This document shows positions 26,801 to 35,210 of a stretch of 64,000 bases of DNA, in pieces. This DNA comes from Ravibacter sp964562455 (GTDB lineage Bacteria > Bacteroidota > Bacteroidia > Cytophagales > Spirosomataceae): positions 30,585-94,584 of the forward strand of contig CAZLTN010000011.1 of the NCBI GenBank assembly GCA_964562455.1. Direction: 5' to 3'. Positions within the stretch are counted from its first letter, which is position 1, and the number at the start of each line of letters is the position of its first letter. The notes below the pieces were generated by a model. That model worked only from the letters and a program-made list of their open reading frames with translations. It was not told where the DNA came from and ran no database searches. Both the position numbers and the translations under genes were made by a program.

Positions 26801-27163
26801 TGCTGATTTCTGAAGGATAATTTGCTTACCCACAAGCTTGTACCTGACGGGCGTATTGGCAAATAACTGGTCGAGGATATCGGAAAGCGGCAGGTTAACG
26901 GCCTTCACCGTTACCTTTTGCTTGGAGGGGATAATCGCAGAACTGTAGGTAAAACGCACATTGGCAACCCGCTGCAGTTGAACCAGGACCTGTCTCATGT
27001 CCTGGTTTTCAGCCTGTATCGACAGTTTTTGGTTAAGTGCATTCTGGGCATCGACCGTTAACGCTAAACTGCTCCCGGCGAAGGTTGCCAACAGCAGGAA
27101 TTGTAACATCGAAATTCTCATAAGACTTCGTAGGAGCCGTAGCTTTCCCTGTTTTTTTTCCAT
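23816..27163 (-). CDS. SusC/RagA-family TonB-dependent transporter with STN domain
   Basis: 1115 residues from the ATG at 27163; the GTG at 27238 would place 25 extra residues before the signal. Domains in order: signal peptide (LQFLLLATFAGSSLA), STN/secretin domain (about 50-125) for transenvelope signalling, CarboxypepD_reg-like domain (IRGTVKDESGEPLPGVSV), TonB-box region and plug (EVVVVGYGTQKKVNLTGSVS, LRIRGVGTTGDSNPLVIVDG), and a 22-strand barrel ending MKVFTVGLDVRF. The STN domain fits control through the FecR and ECF sigma genes directly upstream: ligand uptake releases the sigma factor. It pairs with the SusD at 22123. Its leader contains a possible antisense RNA. Confidence 0.96.
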   Translation of the reverse strand: MEKKQGKLRLLRSLMRISMLQFLLLATFAGSSLALTVDAQNALNQKLSIQAENQDMRQVLVQLQRVANVRFTYSSAIIPSKQKVTVKAVNLPLSDILDQLFANTPVRYKLVGKQIILQKSAAMPNPESEMRINMLEGVAPNPDRNIRGTVKDESGEPLPGVSVMVRGTQRGTTTNLDGTFQVEIPDENNTLIFSFVGYESKELLVGSESIVEVVLNVDVKSLTEVVVVGYGTQKKVNLTGSVSVVNGEELTRRPVGQTSTALAGTVPGLTVTQRSGQPGRDGSSLRIRGVGTTGDSNPLVIVDGVESNLNNIDPNEIESVSVLKDASSAAIYGSRAANGVILITTKRGSEKGFSVNYNTYLGWQAPTDMPKIVNGLDHMNLINEAYTNTGRSPLYTEQQVQEYAAGRSTNPDRFPDTDWQKLTLTENGFMQSHYLSVTGGTDRVRMLGSFSYLDQNGVIPNTNFKRYNLRINTDVKITEKLSTSMDIFLRRTDLLEPTVGTGYIFHWMRRIPSNQAGVLSTGQYGEGWNGDHPLGKARDGGLNRENAISSIINLNVKYQPTKWLTGNIIYAPKFNLPYSKKFLNTLQTYRWDGSPSYATPVRNNLNESMSREWYNNLRATLAVDKSFGSHNLNVLAGYQQEDQLDRDLTAYREVFLLPDYQEINSGNRENERTGGTASHWSLSSFFGRVNYNYKEKYLFEANARYDGSSRFAKGNKYSLFPSFSAGWRIIEEPFMSSLSSTVTDLKLRASWGKLGNQNIGLYPFAAFIGIGNSNYSFDNANRTGSSLNEMANSAIKWETTTVSNVGLDLTMWSKFNFSFEYYQRRTTDILLRLDIPTMIGLTAPYQNAGIVDNKGWDMSASYRNKAGDLTYGIAVNLSDVKNKVVDMRGVSRSDRQVNNEGYGVQSFFGYVADGFFQNASEVADHAKQFGNVAAGDIRYTDFNNDGVVNAADQRIIGSPIPRYTYSTNIDLGYKGFDLSVFFQGVGKADGYLTGHGIMPFFEGSTIQEYMRDSWRPDNTGAAYPRLAFNETNNIQNSTFWLRDASYLRLKNLQLGYNFPKSLLKDRIQKLRLYTSGQNLLTFDRFYPGFDVEAPVGNAGWYPQMKVFTVGLDVRF

Positions 27164-27176
27164 ATTTTTGATTGTT

Positions 27177-27300
27177 TTTGTTGGAATTCTGAAAAGGAAG
27201 TAGACAAAAATCCCCCTGCCACCAGAATCCTGGTGCACTGATCTGACAATCGAAGGGGAGACAGAGCTAGTGGTGGCGGAATCACCGCTAGCTCATTTTT
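27177..27300 (+). ncRNA. Possible antisense RNA over the SusC leader
   Basis: On the plus strand a perfect TAnnTTTG promoter -7 box (27163-27170) touches the complement of the SusC start codon. About 100 bp downstream comes a 12-bp hairpin (27264-27294, arms GAGCTAG...CTAGCTC) followed by ATTTTTG, a plausible terminator for plus-strand RNA. The interval would be transcribed as a short RNA antisense to the SusC 5' leader. Antisense RNAs at susC-like leaders are known in Bacteroides. A matching -33 box is not evident and leaders are A-rich, so chance is possible. The other SusC gene shows the same geometry. Confidence 0.35.
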
Positions 27301-27361
27301 GAGGGTTAGTTAAGTTCTGATCTATAGGCATCCTGGTTTATACGTTACAAACATTTTTCTA

Positions 27362-28501
27362 TCATTTTCCGTAACCGGTGCAATCAATCCCGGAAACAAT
27401 TATTTTACCATTCTCAGGCTTGTAAGTAGCTCCTACAGCCTGGCAAATCGTATTGATTCTTTCCAGCAGGGATTCGTCCCTGAAATAGGTAGTGATCGGG
27501 CACTGCCTGAAAGTATCCTGGTCAAACTCGATTTCCATCCCGTAAATCCGTTCCAGTTCGGTAAAAATCTGGGAGATTGGCACGTCGTCGAAAATCAACT
27601 CCCTGAACCTGGCCTTCCCGCTTTCTTCCTGCGGTAAAGCCGTTACCGACTTTTCAATTTTTTTAGTCGTGACGTTCATCACAACTTCCTCGTTAGGCAC
27701 CAGCAGCACTCCCTCGTTACCCGCACCCTGCGATTTCGTGACGCCCGGGAAATCGGAAAGAGTGTAAACCGACACACGGCCGCTCAGCACTTTTACCGTT
27801 ACCCGGTTCTCGGACTCAAATGCCGTCACCCTGAAGCTCGTACCCAGCACCTTTACTACTGCGTCGCCGGCATATACCATAAAAGGACGGCCGGGATTGG
27901 AGGTAACATCAAAAAATGCGTCTCCCGACAGCGCCACCTTCCGGTCTTCAGGGCCAAAAACCGACGGAAATCTCAGCCTGCTACCCGGCAAAAGGGTTAC
28001 AACACTGCTGTCACTGAGCATAAGCGTCAGGTTGGAAGCCGTATTATTCTCTTTCAGGATTTCACCGGAAGAAAGCGTTATCGCGTAGCCGTCGTTCCGG
28101 ATTACCGGACCAGACACTGCGGTTTCTCCGACCTTGCCAGGCTTCCCGGAATAGTTCCACCACAACCCGGCTACAGCAAACAGGACAGCCGCTGCTGCTC
28201 CCCACCACCATTTGTTCGGACTACCTGCTTCGCTAATTTTCCGCTCCGCCGGATCCAGCCTCCTGATGCGGTTCAACCTTCTTAAAACTTCCTTTTCTGA
28301 AAGAGTCTCACTATACGCTTCCTGCAGAGCGATAAGCGCCAGCCTCGCCTGCTCATATTTTTCTTCATTGGCGGGGGAAAGCGCTTTCCATCCGGACCAG
28401 AATCGCACAGATTGCTCATCCGGGGTAAGCACCGAATGCCTGAAATACGGGTCCCTGACCAGCTCTTCTATTTCAAAATTCTGATAATCCTTATGAGTCA
28501 T
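27362..28501 (-). CDS. FecR-family anti-sigma factor
   Basis: 379 residues. The cytoplasmic N-terminus (about 1-105) interacts with the sigma factor. One membrane span (WWWGAAAAVLFAVAGLWW) is followed by a periplasmic FecR domain (EILKENNTASNLTLMLSDSS, VLGTSFRVTAFESENRVTVKVLSGRVSVY) and a C-terminal DUF4974/STN-like part (FDDVPISQIFTELERIYGMEIEFD). It keeps the ECF sigma factor encoded upstream inactive until the STN domain of SusC signals substrate binding. Gene order sigma-FecR-SusC-SusD is the classic arrangement for glycan-responsive loci. A 159-bp AT-rich gap separates it from the sigma gene; no clear promoter was found there. Confidence 0.95.
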   Translation of the reverse strand: MTHKDYQNFEIEELVRDPYFRHSVLTPDEQSVRFWSGWKALSPANEEKYEQARLALIALQEAYSETLSEKEVLRRLNRIRRLDPAERKISEAGSPNKWWWGAAAAVLFAVAGLWWNYSGKPGKVGETAVSGPVIRNDGYAITLSSGEILKENNTASNLTLMLSDSSVVTLLPGSRLRFPSVFGPEDRKVALSGDAFFDVTSNPGRPFMVYAGDAVVKVLGTSFRVTAFESENRVTVKVLSGRVSVYTLSDFPGVTKSQGAGNEGVLLVPNEEVVMNVTTKKIEKSVTALPQEESGKARFRELIFDDVPISQIFTELERIYGMEIEFDQDTFRQCPITTYFRDESLLERINTICQAVGATYKPENGKIIVSGIDCTGYGK

Positions 28502-28660
28502 ATTTCAATAACCGGCAAACAGGTCCTACCATTTTCCAGGCATAATCACCATTAGTTCTATACATCACCATGTATGTATGGTCCGGGAATAAGCACGTCA
28601 TACCCAAAAAATTGACAATTTTTTTAAGAAAAAATCTTAAAAACGATAGATGTCACTGAT

Positions 28661-29320
28661 TTACAGGCAGATATAATCCAGTAAAATACAGAAAAAGAAA
28701 GGGATAATCCATTTATTACGAATATCCCTTATGGTGCGGTGCAGCAGGTTGGCTACGCTTTGGCGGGTTAGCCCCATTACTTCCGATATTTCGGAAAATT
28801 CGAGGTTCTGGTAAAACCTGAGGTAAATGATTTCCTGCTGTCTCTTGCTCAGCTCTCCCAGCAGCTTTTTGAGGTGGTCTATCTTCTGGCGTTCAGACTC
28901 TGTTGCCACAATTTCGAGTTCGACAGGAGCGTCTTTATCTGCAATGAAATCCAGGTCTTCCGGCTGCCTGAACCGTCTCAGGCGTATACTCTCCTTAATG
29001 ATTTTGTTACGGGTTGCCTTTAGGAGGTAGGATTTTACATTTTCCGATTTCCCAAGAAAGCTGCGCCGCTCCCACAGTTCAAGATAAAGGTCCTGGATGC
29101 AATCGGCCGTGAACTCGTCATCCCGCGTGAGCTTCATGGCGTAGTTGTGAAGCGGGCGATAGAATTTCTCCGTCAGGATACCGAATGAGGCCTTGTCTCC
29201 TACCCTAAACCTCTCCCATAACAACTTATGTTGCTCGTATTCGACAGCCGTATCCAAAGATTCATTCAATGCAACATCCGCTTTAGTACTTTCAAACTCT
29301 CCCCGGGGAATTATCAGCAC
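28661..29320 (-). CDS. ECF-type RNA polymerase sigma-70 factor
   Basis: 219 residues with region 2 (FGILTEKFYRPLHNYAMKLT, DCIQDLYLELWERR) and region 4 (LSKRQQEIIYLRFYQNLEFS, MGLTRQSVANLLHRTIRDIR). It would direct RNA polymerase to the SusCD and probably the FAD-oxidoreductase genes when released by the FecR protein encoded next. The listed start is a GTG; no ATG occurs before region 2, so a GTG or other rare start seems genuine. The hydrophobic C-terminal tail (WIIPFFFCILLDYICL) is unusual for a sigma factor and might touch the membrane. It lies 44 bp after a Gfo/Idh/MocA gene and may share its transcript. Confidence 0.93.
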   Translation of the reverse strand: MLIIPRGEFESTKADVALNESLDTAVEYEQHKLLWERFRVGDKASFGILTEKFYRPLHNYAMKLTRDDEFTADCIQDLYLELWERRSFLGKSENVKSYLLKATRNKIIKESIRLRRFRQPEDLDFIADKDAPVELEIVATESERQKIDHLKKLLGELSKRQQEIIYLRFYQNLEFSEISEVMGLTRQSVANLLHRTIRDIRNKWIIPFFFCILLDYICL

Positions 29321-29364
29321 AATATTACTTACTTACGCACAAAAAAATCCTAAAATACTCGCTT

Positions 29365-30468
29365 TTAACTCTTAATCATTGTCCTTGCGCCTCCATTTCT
29401 GATAGACTCGTAAATGGCGTCGATCACTTTCATGTCTTTCAGGCCCTCCTCACCCGATATGTTCGGGTCGGGCGCGTTGTTGAGAATGCAGTTTGCGATG
29501 CCATCCATTTGTAATGCCTGGTGAACCGTATGCGGCAGATCCATAGGGCTTTTGTTTGTCCTGCCCTTTATCGGTCCGTAACTGTAAGCAGGGCTGAGCT
29601 CTGCAAAACCTTTTTCACCTATCACATATAGCCTTTCGTAATTGTTGAAATTGTAGGTAGTGCCGCAGGAAGCCACCACGCCACCGGGGAAGCCCAACTG
29701 GAACAAAACAGTCTCATCTACTTCGGCAAACTTCACCGGGTCCGTTTTTATTTCCTGGGCAGTAACCCAGAGAGGCTCTTCCCCGGTAGCATACCTGGCC
29801 CCATTGATGGCATACACCCCTACATCCATCATTGCTCCTCCGCCTGCAAGCGCTTTTCTCAACCGCCACTGCGTCGGATCGCCGATCTTAAATCCCATAT
29901 ATGTATTTACATGGCTGATTTTCCCCAGCTCTCCTGCTTCACGCATCCTGATCAGCTCGCGGGTATGAGGCTCGAAATGCAGTCTGTATCCTATATACAA
30001 CTTCACACCGGCTTTTTTACAGGCTTCAATCATTTCGCGGGCCTGGGCGGCATTATCGGCTATCGGCTTTTCACAAATCACATGCTTCCCCGTCGCGGCG
30101 ACCTGTAACACGTGCTTATAATGAAGGGAATTGGGCGTAATTATATATACGGCGTCTATGTCCGGGTTATTCTTTATTTCGCCGATTGTCTCATAATTGT
30201 AAATATTCTTGTCCGGGATATTGTAAACCTTCTTCCATTCCACGGCTTTGGAAGGTGTCCCGGTAACAATACCTGTCAATACGGCCATCTCGCATTGCTT
30301 CATTGCCTCAGCCACGCGCTTCGCATAACTGCCCAATCCCATCAAAGCAACCCGTAATCTGGGTTGGCCGCCCCCTCGTTCTTTCATGATGGCGGTATAC
30401 GCTTTAAAGGTGGTCAGGCTACCCGCCCCGATTGATAATGCCTGTAAAAACCTTCGACGTGTATGCAT
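29365..30468 (-). CDS. Gfo/Idh/MocA-family NAD(P)-dependent sugar oxidoreductase, exported
   Basis: 367 residues. The N-terminus (RRRFLQALSIGAGSLTTF) looks like a Tat signal, so the folded enzyme with bound cofactor may be exported. The Rossmann part starts LRVALMGLGSYAKRVAEA, with the family's EKP motif in HVICEKPIADN and the GGGAMMDVGVYAINGARY segment carrying catalytic-site residues. The C-terminal half is the usual open beta-sheet domain. Family members oxidise or reduce sugar hydroxyls, including at C3 in keto-sugar pathways. It lies next to the sigma/FecR/SusCD locus and is divergent from a sugar isomerase/epimerase locus, so a role in the same carbohydrate pathway is likely. Confidence 0.9.
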   Translation of the reverse strand: MHTRRRFLQALSIGAGSLTTFKAYTAIMKERGGGQPRLRVALMGLGSYAKRVAEAMKQCEMAVLTGIVTGTPSKAVEWKKVYNIPDKNIYNYETIGEIKNNPDIDAVYIITPNSLHYKHVLQVAATGKHVICEKPIADNAAQAREMIEACKKAGVKLYIGYRLHFEPHTRELIRMREAGELGKISHVNTYMGFKIGDPTQWRLRKALAGGGAMMDVGVYAINGARYATGEEPLWVTAQEIKTDPVKFAEVDETVLFQLGFPGGVVASCGTTYNFNNYERLYVIGEKGFAELSPAYSYGPIKGRTNKSPMDLPHTVHQALQMDGIANCILNNAPDPNISGEEGLKDMKVIDAIYESIRNGGARTMIKS

Positions 30469-30611
30469 ACTTCCTTTATAGATAAGTTATGTTTAAGACT
30501 CAATTTACCTTTTCCAACTTAAAATATCACGATAAAACAAAAAAAGCTGCCTATTTTTCGTTGTCAATCTGAAAATCGGCGATCACCCGCATCGCATAAG
30601 CGGAACAGGGC

Positions 30612-31307
30612 ATGAAGTATTTACGGGTTCGTTTGATCATATGTCTGGGGCTGATGAATTGGATCCACCCATTTGAAATCACAGCGAGAGCAGACAGCTC
30701 CGGCCTGCTGAAAATCCATCTTGATATGCGGGGCGTAGTCTCCCAGGATAAAAGGCTCAGGATGGGTGGAGCAAGCGTAGGATGGGAATGGGGTGTAAAA
30801 AGAGACGAGGTAACACTGGGGTATTACTGGACGGGCAACAGGGGAAGAAAAGACATCCGGAGTCTTTCGGAAATGCCTTTTGCATTCTCCTCCGCAAACA
30901 CCGGAACAGATATCAGATTTGCAAGCGCCGGGTATTGGCTCACGATTACAGACAAGAGACGATGGAAGCTGTCAGCGCCGCTCGAAGCTGGCGTCGGGCG
31001 GGCGAAATTCTACTCTACAATAGATGGACAGGGTATTACAGAGTACGAAGAAGTGCGGCGTGTGCGTGTATTTCCGCTTCAGGCGGCTGCATACGGCGAA
31101 TGGAAAGCAACCAGGTGGCTGGGAACCGGATTACAGGCCGGATACCGTCACTATATCAGCAACGAAGGTTTTAATGCTCTGAAGCCGTTGAATGGCTTTT
31201 ATTACAGGTTCAGGGTATTGGTATACATGCAGACATTCTATGACTGGCGAAACCATCTCTTCAGGGGAGAGCCGTTACCGGGCCCTTTTTATCCGAAGTC
31301 TCCCTGA
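30612..31307 (+). CDS. Hypothetical exported beta-rich protein
   Basis: 231 residues. A hydrophobic N-terminal segment (LIICLGLMNWIHPF) suggests export. The rest alternates polar and hydrophobic residues with aromatic ends (VGWEWGVKRDEVTLGYYWTG, LGTGLQAGYRHYIS), the pattern of a small outer-membrane beta-barrel. No family was recognised. It is divergent from the Gfo/Idh/MocA gene (143 bp between starts) and lies 118 bp before the isomerase/epimerase gene on the same strand. A function cannot be given. Confidence 0.65.
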   Translation: MKYLRVRLIICLGLMNWIHPFEITARADSSGLLKIHLDMRGVVSQDKRLRMGGASVGWEWGVKRDEVTLGYYWTGNRGRKDIRSLSEMPFAFSSANTGTDIRFASAGYWLTITDKRRWKLSAPLEAGVGRAKFYSTIDGQGITEYEEVRRVRVFPLQAAAYGEWKATRWLGTGLQAGYRHYISNEGFNALKPLNGFYYRFRVLVYMQTFYDWRNHLFRGEPLPGPFYPKSP

Positions 31308-31390
31308 GCCGTCGCGAAAACCAATTAGAAAAATACGCGGTATCAAAAAAACAGGAACGCGATGTATCAGGATATTCGCTATTTTTATCA

Positions 31391-31413
31391 TCACATCGTC
31401 ACATCGTCACATC
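31391..31413 (+). repeat. Short tandem repeat TCACATCG
   Basis: Nearly three copies of the 8-base unit TCACATCG stand just upstream of the isomerase/epimerase start. Related ATGTGAC-type units occur at 35830 and inside the beta-helix gene at 671-722. It looks like a dispersed simple repeat; it may influence spacing or the mRNA leader. Confidence 0.75.
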
Positions 31414-31425
31414 AATTTTTTTCCC

Positions 31426-32280
31426 ATGAAACAATTCGCCTGTTCGATCATACTGTTTTTTTCACTTTTATCAGGTAATACCCTGACAGCACAAGGTCAA
31501 AAAGGCCTCTTTCAGGGCGAAATAGGGCTACAGACCTATACCTTCAGGAATAGCTTTCCCAGGGGTGTGGAAGCTACGCTCGACACGATAAAATCACTGG
31601 GTTTTACAGAGCTTGAAGCCAATCCGCCCAAAGGGGTCAGTCACGAAGATTTCAGGAAAATGTGCGACGCCCGGGGCCTGAAGATCGTAGCTACCGGCGC
31701 CGGCTATGAAGAGCTGGTCAAAGACCCGATGCAGGTAGTAAAAAATGCCCGGATACTCGGCTCATCTTTTGTGATGGTTGCCTGGATCCCTCACAAAGCA
31801 CCGTTTAAGCTCGACGACGCCATGCGCGCAGCGGAAGACTTTAACAAGACCGGTAAAGTCCTGAAAGAAAACGGGATAACGCTTTGCTATCACAATCACG
31901 GCTACGAATTCATTCCCCATGGTGCCGGAACGCTGTTCGACTACATAGTTGAAAACACCAATCCCGAATATGTTTCATTCGAGCTGGATGTCCTGTGGTC
32001 CATCCATCCCGGTGCAGACCCGGTAGAGCTCCTTAAAAAATACGGCAGCCGCTTTAAACTCATGCACCTGAAAGACCTGAAAAAAGGTGTAAAAGGCGAC
32101 TATTCGGGCGGAACGCCTACCACCAACGACGTAACTATCGGGACAGGCCAGGCGAAATTTCCGGCTATTATCAGGGCTGCGCAGGCCGCCGGTATAAAGC
32201 ATTATTTCATAGAAGACGAAAGCCCTACCTTTATACAGCAGGTACCGAAATCTGTGGCCTATCTTAAAAGTCTGAAGTAA
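31426..32280 (+). CDS. Sugar phosphate isomerase/epimerase-like TIM barrel, exported
   Basis: 284 residues from the ATG at 31426; an in-frame start at 31192 lies inside the preceding gene and before the signal peptide (SIILFFSLLSGNTLTAQ). The AP-endonuclease-2/xylose-isomerase-like barrel is clear: LQTYTFRNSFPRG, GFTELEANPP, LCYHNHGYEF, FELDVLWSIHPG, LMHLKDLKKG and YFIEDESP supply the usual Glu/Asp/His metal ligands. Despite the family name, exported members act on free sugars, and some work with keto-sugars beside Gfo/Idh/MocA and DUF1080 proteins. Such partners occur in this window at 29365, 56597 and 58045. It converges on a sigma factor gene 11 bp away. Confidence 0.88.
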   Translation: MKQFACSIILFFSLLSGNTLTAQGQKGLFQGEIGLQTYTFRNSFPRGVEATLDTIKSLGFTELEANPPKGVSHEDFRKMCDARGLKIVATGAGYEELVKDPMQVVKNARILGSSFVMVAWIPHKAPFKLDDAMRAAEDFNKTGKVLKENGITLCYHNHGYEFIPHGAGTLFDYIVENTNPEYVSFELDVLWSIHPGADPVELLKKYGSRFKLMHLKDLKKGVKGDYSGGTPTTNDVTIGTGQAKFPAIIRAAQAAGIKHYFIEDESPTFIQQVPKSVAYLKSLK

Positions 32281-32291
32281 AAGAGGATCGT

Positions 32292-32843
32292 TTAGCTGAA
32301 ATCTGTAAGCCTTCCTTTCAGGCTGCTTTTCTGAGTCATCCGCAATACGTGCAGCGCTCTGTAAATAAGCTTGTAGGCGGCGCCGATCTGTATATTCATC
32401 AAGCCGGCCATTTCCTCATAACTAAGATTCTGGTAATAAAAAAGATGAATAGCCTCACGCTGGCGTTCGGTCAGCACATCGAGGTTGATCATTTCGCCCG
32501 GCAAAGAAGACGATTCCCCGCTGTTTTCATCGTATCCATAAGTGTCAAAAGCTTCCCAGGAATCGGTCAGCAATTCCCTGCTGTTACCCTGCAGCCTTGT
32601 GATTGCAGTGTTGCGCAAGGCTCTTAAAAGATAATACCTGACAGAATCCGGGCAGCTAATCCCGGCCCGGTTCTGCCAGAGCTTTACAAAGAGATCCTGG
32701 ATTACCTCGGCAACAAACTGATCGTCCCTACGGAATCTCCTGGCATAAGACGCCAGCTCAGCATAATACATATCATAAAGACGTTCAAAACTGGAAGCAT
32801 CGCCATTTAAAAAACCGCTCCAGAGCAGCTTATCCTGAGCCAT
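32292..32843 (-). CDS. ECF-type RNA polymerase sigma-70 factor
   Basis: 183 residues with region 2 (FERLYDMYYAELASYARRFR, EVIQDLFVKLWQNR) and region 4 (LTERQREAIHLFYYQNLSYE, MNIQIGAAYKLIYRALHVLR). It is the last minus-strand gene of a block that begins with a FecR gene at 42841 and an STN-type TonB receptor, so it is the likely partner of that FecR although about 9 kb separate them. Usually sigma and FecR genes are adjacent. A perfect TAnnTTTG box 30 bases before its ATG shows that it probably has its own promoter in the 119-bp gap after the protease gene. Confidence 0.93.
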   Translation of the reverse strand: MAQDKLLWSGFLNGDASSFERLYDMYYAELASYARRFRRDDQFVAEVIQDLFVKLWQNRAGISCPDSVRYYLLRALRNTAITRLQGNSRELLTDSWEAFDTYGYDENSGESSSLPGEMINLDVLTERQREAIHLFYYQNLSYEEMAGLMNIQIGAAYKLIYRALHVLRMTQKSSLKGRLTDFS

Positions 32844-32873
32844 TTATCGACCAAATAATTAAAGTGCTACAGG

Positions 32874-32881
32874 CAAAGATA
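32874..32881 (-). promoter_or_regulatory. Promoter -7 box of the ECF sigma gene
   Basis: TATCTTTG on the minus strand matches the Bacteroidota primary sigma -7 consensus TAnnTTTG exactly. It sits 30 bases upstream of the ATG at 32843, in AT-rich sequence. No clear TTTG was seen near -33. Confidence 0.65.
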
Positions 32882-32962
32882 ATTAATTTAAAATTATTCT
32901 AAATAAAAAGAATGTATTTTTTGTCCAGTCGCCCTACCCGGTCACTTAAAAGGGCATAGCTA

Positions 32963-35176
32963 TCAGCCGCCAAGAATCCGGATCGTTTTAAAGGCCTGTT
33001 TTTTCAGAACTTCCGGCGCAGATCCGCTGTCCATAATCTGCCGGCATGCCGACCTGATCTCTTCAGCCCGGTACGAGTTCCCGAACCAGCTCAATGCCTC
33101 GGCTGCTTCTACTCTCAGTTGGAGGTCGTCGTCATTGTTAAGCAGGATCCTGATTACATCGGGCACCGCCTGGTGATAAGCGTATGCTCTCATTGTCCGG
33201 ACGCTGAATCTCCTTTCTTTCAAAGCTTTACCTGTATCAGCAATCGATTCATAGTCCCTTTTGAACCTGAACTCGCTTGTAGCTTCCATCCGGAGCAAAG
33301 TCTGACCGAATTCTTCCCGGTCATACAGCCAGGCTGCCTCTTTCAGCTGTTTTTTCAGCTCCTGCACAACAGCTTTATGATCAAAAAAGGCCAGCGAATT
33401 CCTCGCATTATAGTGGACCCGCTCCGAATTCCGGTCGCTGATCAGCAACCTGACCAGCGGGGGGAGCAGCTCGACACGGCCCGATGTTCCTATGCGGTTC
33501 GCTGCTATCCTTCGTATTTTTTCATACGGATCGTCGACTGCCAGCTTCAGCACTTCCGTAAAATCAGGGGTAATAAGACTACTTAGCAGGTACAATGCCT
33601 GCAGACGTACTACGCCGTGGGGAGAAGTCATGTAGGTCCTTTTCAAAAGGCCGGAAATATCTTCTGCCTGAAGAGACGCCAGTCTCTGCAACGCCAGCGC
33701 CTGCACATCCGCTTCGGGGTTTTTCAGTAATTTATACCAGATGGCCTTATCTACCTGCTTCCCGGCCAGGAGCCGGTTCAGGTCCGGCTGTCCGCCGGCA
33801 GCAAAAGTAAAAGTAGGATCTCCGAATAAATGGCTTTCCAGGTAAGCCACCTGCTTCAGCCAGTTACCGGCCCTGATTCCCAGCGCCAGCAGGCCAATAC
33901 CCTGGTTGGCCCACTGATCCTGTAGCACGCCTATGGTAGCTGCATAAGCGACGGCGGTATTTCCTTCGCCGAATGCGTAGTGACCGGCTATGTAGTCATC
34001 CAGGTGAAAAGAGCCGTTGTCGCAGGCATCCAGTAAAACAAACGAGGCATTGGACCTGATACCTTCCAGGTCTGCGGTGACAATATCGTTAGCGGCGTCA
34101 AAAAGCGAATCTGCCCTTCGGACCGAATCCGCCAGCGCATTTTCCATCCATGCGTAAGGAACTCCCATACTTTCATGGAATCGCTTTTTAACCACTTCCA
34201 CATCCTGCTTTTTATCACTTGCCGACTGAATTTTGCTCCTCAGGTACCTTTGGATGTTTTCAATCGAAGGGCCCGGGTTTGAAACGGAGGGCGTGCCGTT
34301 GATCAACTGGGTTACGTCGTCGCCATGGGTATGAAATATGGCGAGGTCCAGGTCCGGTCGCTGTACCTCCGACAGCAACTGAAACTTCATATGGGGGTCA
34401 GTCCTGAAATTGAGGACCCTTACCCCTCCCCCTGCCCGGTATAAGCCCGGAATCTGCTCCTTTAACGCAAGCTGCTCGCCCGACCAGGAGTTATGCGACT
34501 CGGAATGATAGCCGTAGCCTGCGTAGATCATTGCCTGGTTGAGCGGATTCTGCTGAAGATCAAAATCCACTGCTTTTTTCAGGTAGGCTTTTACCTGGTC
34601 GGTCCTGCTTTTGCCCTTTACCACCGGAGGCTTGATCCTGGCGGTATAAATATCCATCTCGATGTGTTGCGGGGACCCGGCTGCCAGGCTGTAGTAGAAG
34701 TACTCTTTCCGGGTTGTATCCTGCTTTATAAAATCAAATTTCAGGTCAAAATCATCGTAAAACCGGTCGGAAGGTACGGATGACCGTTTCCAATCAATCT
34801 TCTGATCCATCTTGAAGGTGGAAGTCAGGTGCTGGGCATCCCTGATCATCGGTATGGGAATATCCCCTACCAGGACCGCCCCTTCAAGCCGGGGCTTTAA
34901 CCCGTAGAGTTCTTTCAGAACATCTCTGACCTGCTCCGGCCTCTGCCAGTTGTCCGACACGATATAGGCTGCCAGACCCCGCGTCTCCAGCGACCGGCGG
35001 TACGCCTGCACTTCCTCACGCGCCGCGGCATAGGTATCTTTATCGATAATAATGGCGAAGGAGCTCGCATGAGCCTTCGATAATGGCTGCTCGATCGTCT
35101 GCGATCTTACTGCAAACGGTAACAGCATAAGGAAAGCTGCCGTCAGGGCGTTGAGAAAAACGTGTTTTGTATTCAT
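32963..35176 (-). CDS. Gingipain-like (peptidase C25-type) protein fused to HEAT repeats
   Basis: 737 residues with a Sec signal (ALTAAFLMLLPFAVRSQ). Residues 40-460 have the clan CD/caspase-like layout of family C25. An open sheet (LEGAVLVGDIPIP) comes first. A catalytic His-Gly follows in AIFHTHGDD (H284), and a catalytic Cys in FVLLDACDNGSF (C385). The family-typical FGDPTFTF segment closes the domain. Residues 470-735 are tandem HEAT-like helical pairs (LQRLASLQAEDISGLLKR, LRVEAAEALSWFGN). There is no T9SS sorting domain, so it probably stays in the periplasm. It sits in a block with a TonB receptor, DUF4876 and DUF6850 proteins. It might process a surface or periplasmic partner; the target is unknown. 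Catalytic competence is inferred from the His/Cys pair. Confidence 0.8.
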   Translation of the reverse strand: MNTKHVFLNALTAAFLMLLPFAVRSQTIEQPLSKAHASSFAIIIDKDTYAAAREEVQAYRRSLETRGLAAYIVSDNWQRPEQVRDVLKELYGLKPRLEGAVLVGDIPIPMIRDAQHLTSTFKMDQKIDWKRSSVPSDRFYDDFDLKFDFIKQDTTRKEYFYYSLAAGSPQHIEMDIYTARIKPPVVKGKSRTDQVKAYLKKAVDFDLQQNPLNQAMIYAGYGYHSESHNSWSGEQLALKEQIPGLYRAGGGVRVLNFRTDPHMKFQLLSEVQRPDLDLAIFHTHGDDVTQLINGTPSVSNPGPSIENIQRYLRSKIQSASDKKQDVEVVKKRFHESMGVPYAWMENALADSVRRADSLFDAANDIVTADLEGIRSNASFVLLDACDNGSFHLDDYIAGHYAFGEGNTAVAYAATIGVLQDQWANQGIGLLALGIRAGNWLKQVAYLESHLFGDPTFTFAAGGQPDLNRLLAGKQVDKAIWYKLLKNPEADVQALALQRLASLQAEDISGLLKRTYMTSPHGVVRLQALYLLSSLITPDFTEVLKLAVDDPYEKIRRIAANRIGTSGRVELLPPLVRLLISDRNSERVHYNARNSLAFFDHKAVVQELKKQLKEAAWLYDREEFGQTLLRMEATSEFRFKRDYESIADTGKALKERRFSVRTMRAYAYHQAVPDVIRILLNNDDDLQLRVEAAEALSWFGNSYRAEEIRSACRQIMDSGSAPEVLKKQAFKTIRILGG

Positions 35177-35210
35177 TTCAGCTATGTAGGGAGTTTCAGC
35201 TAACCGCTTA

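Noticed and set aside
31192..31425. Longer N-terminus for the isomerase/epimerase
   Set aside because: It overlaps the preceding gene and would put the signal peptide 79 residues inside the protein.
32963..35176. Type IX secretion of the gingipain-like protein
   Set aside because: The C-terminus is HEAT repeat to the end, without a sorting domain like that of the beta-helix protein.
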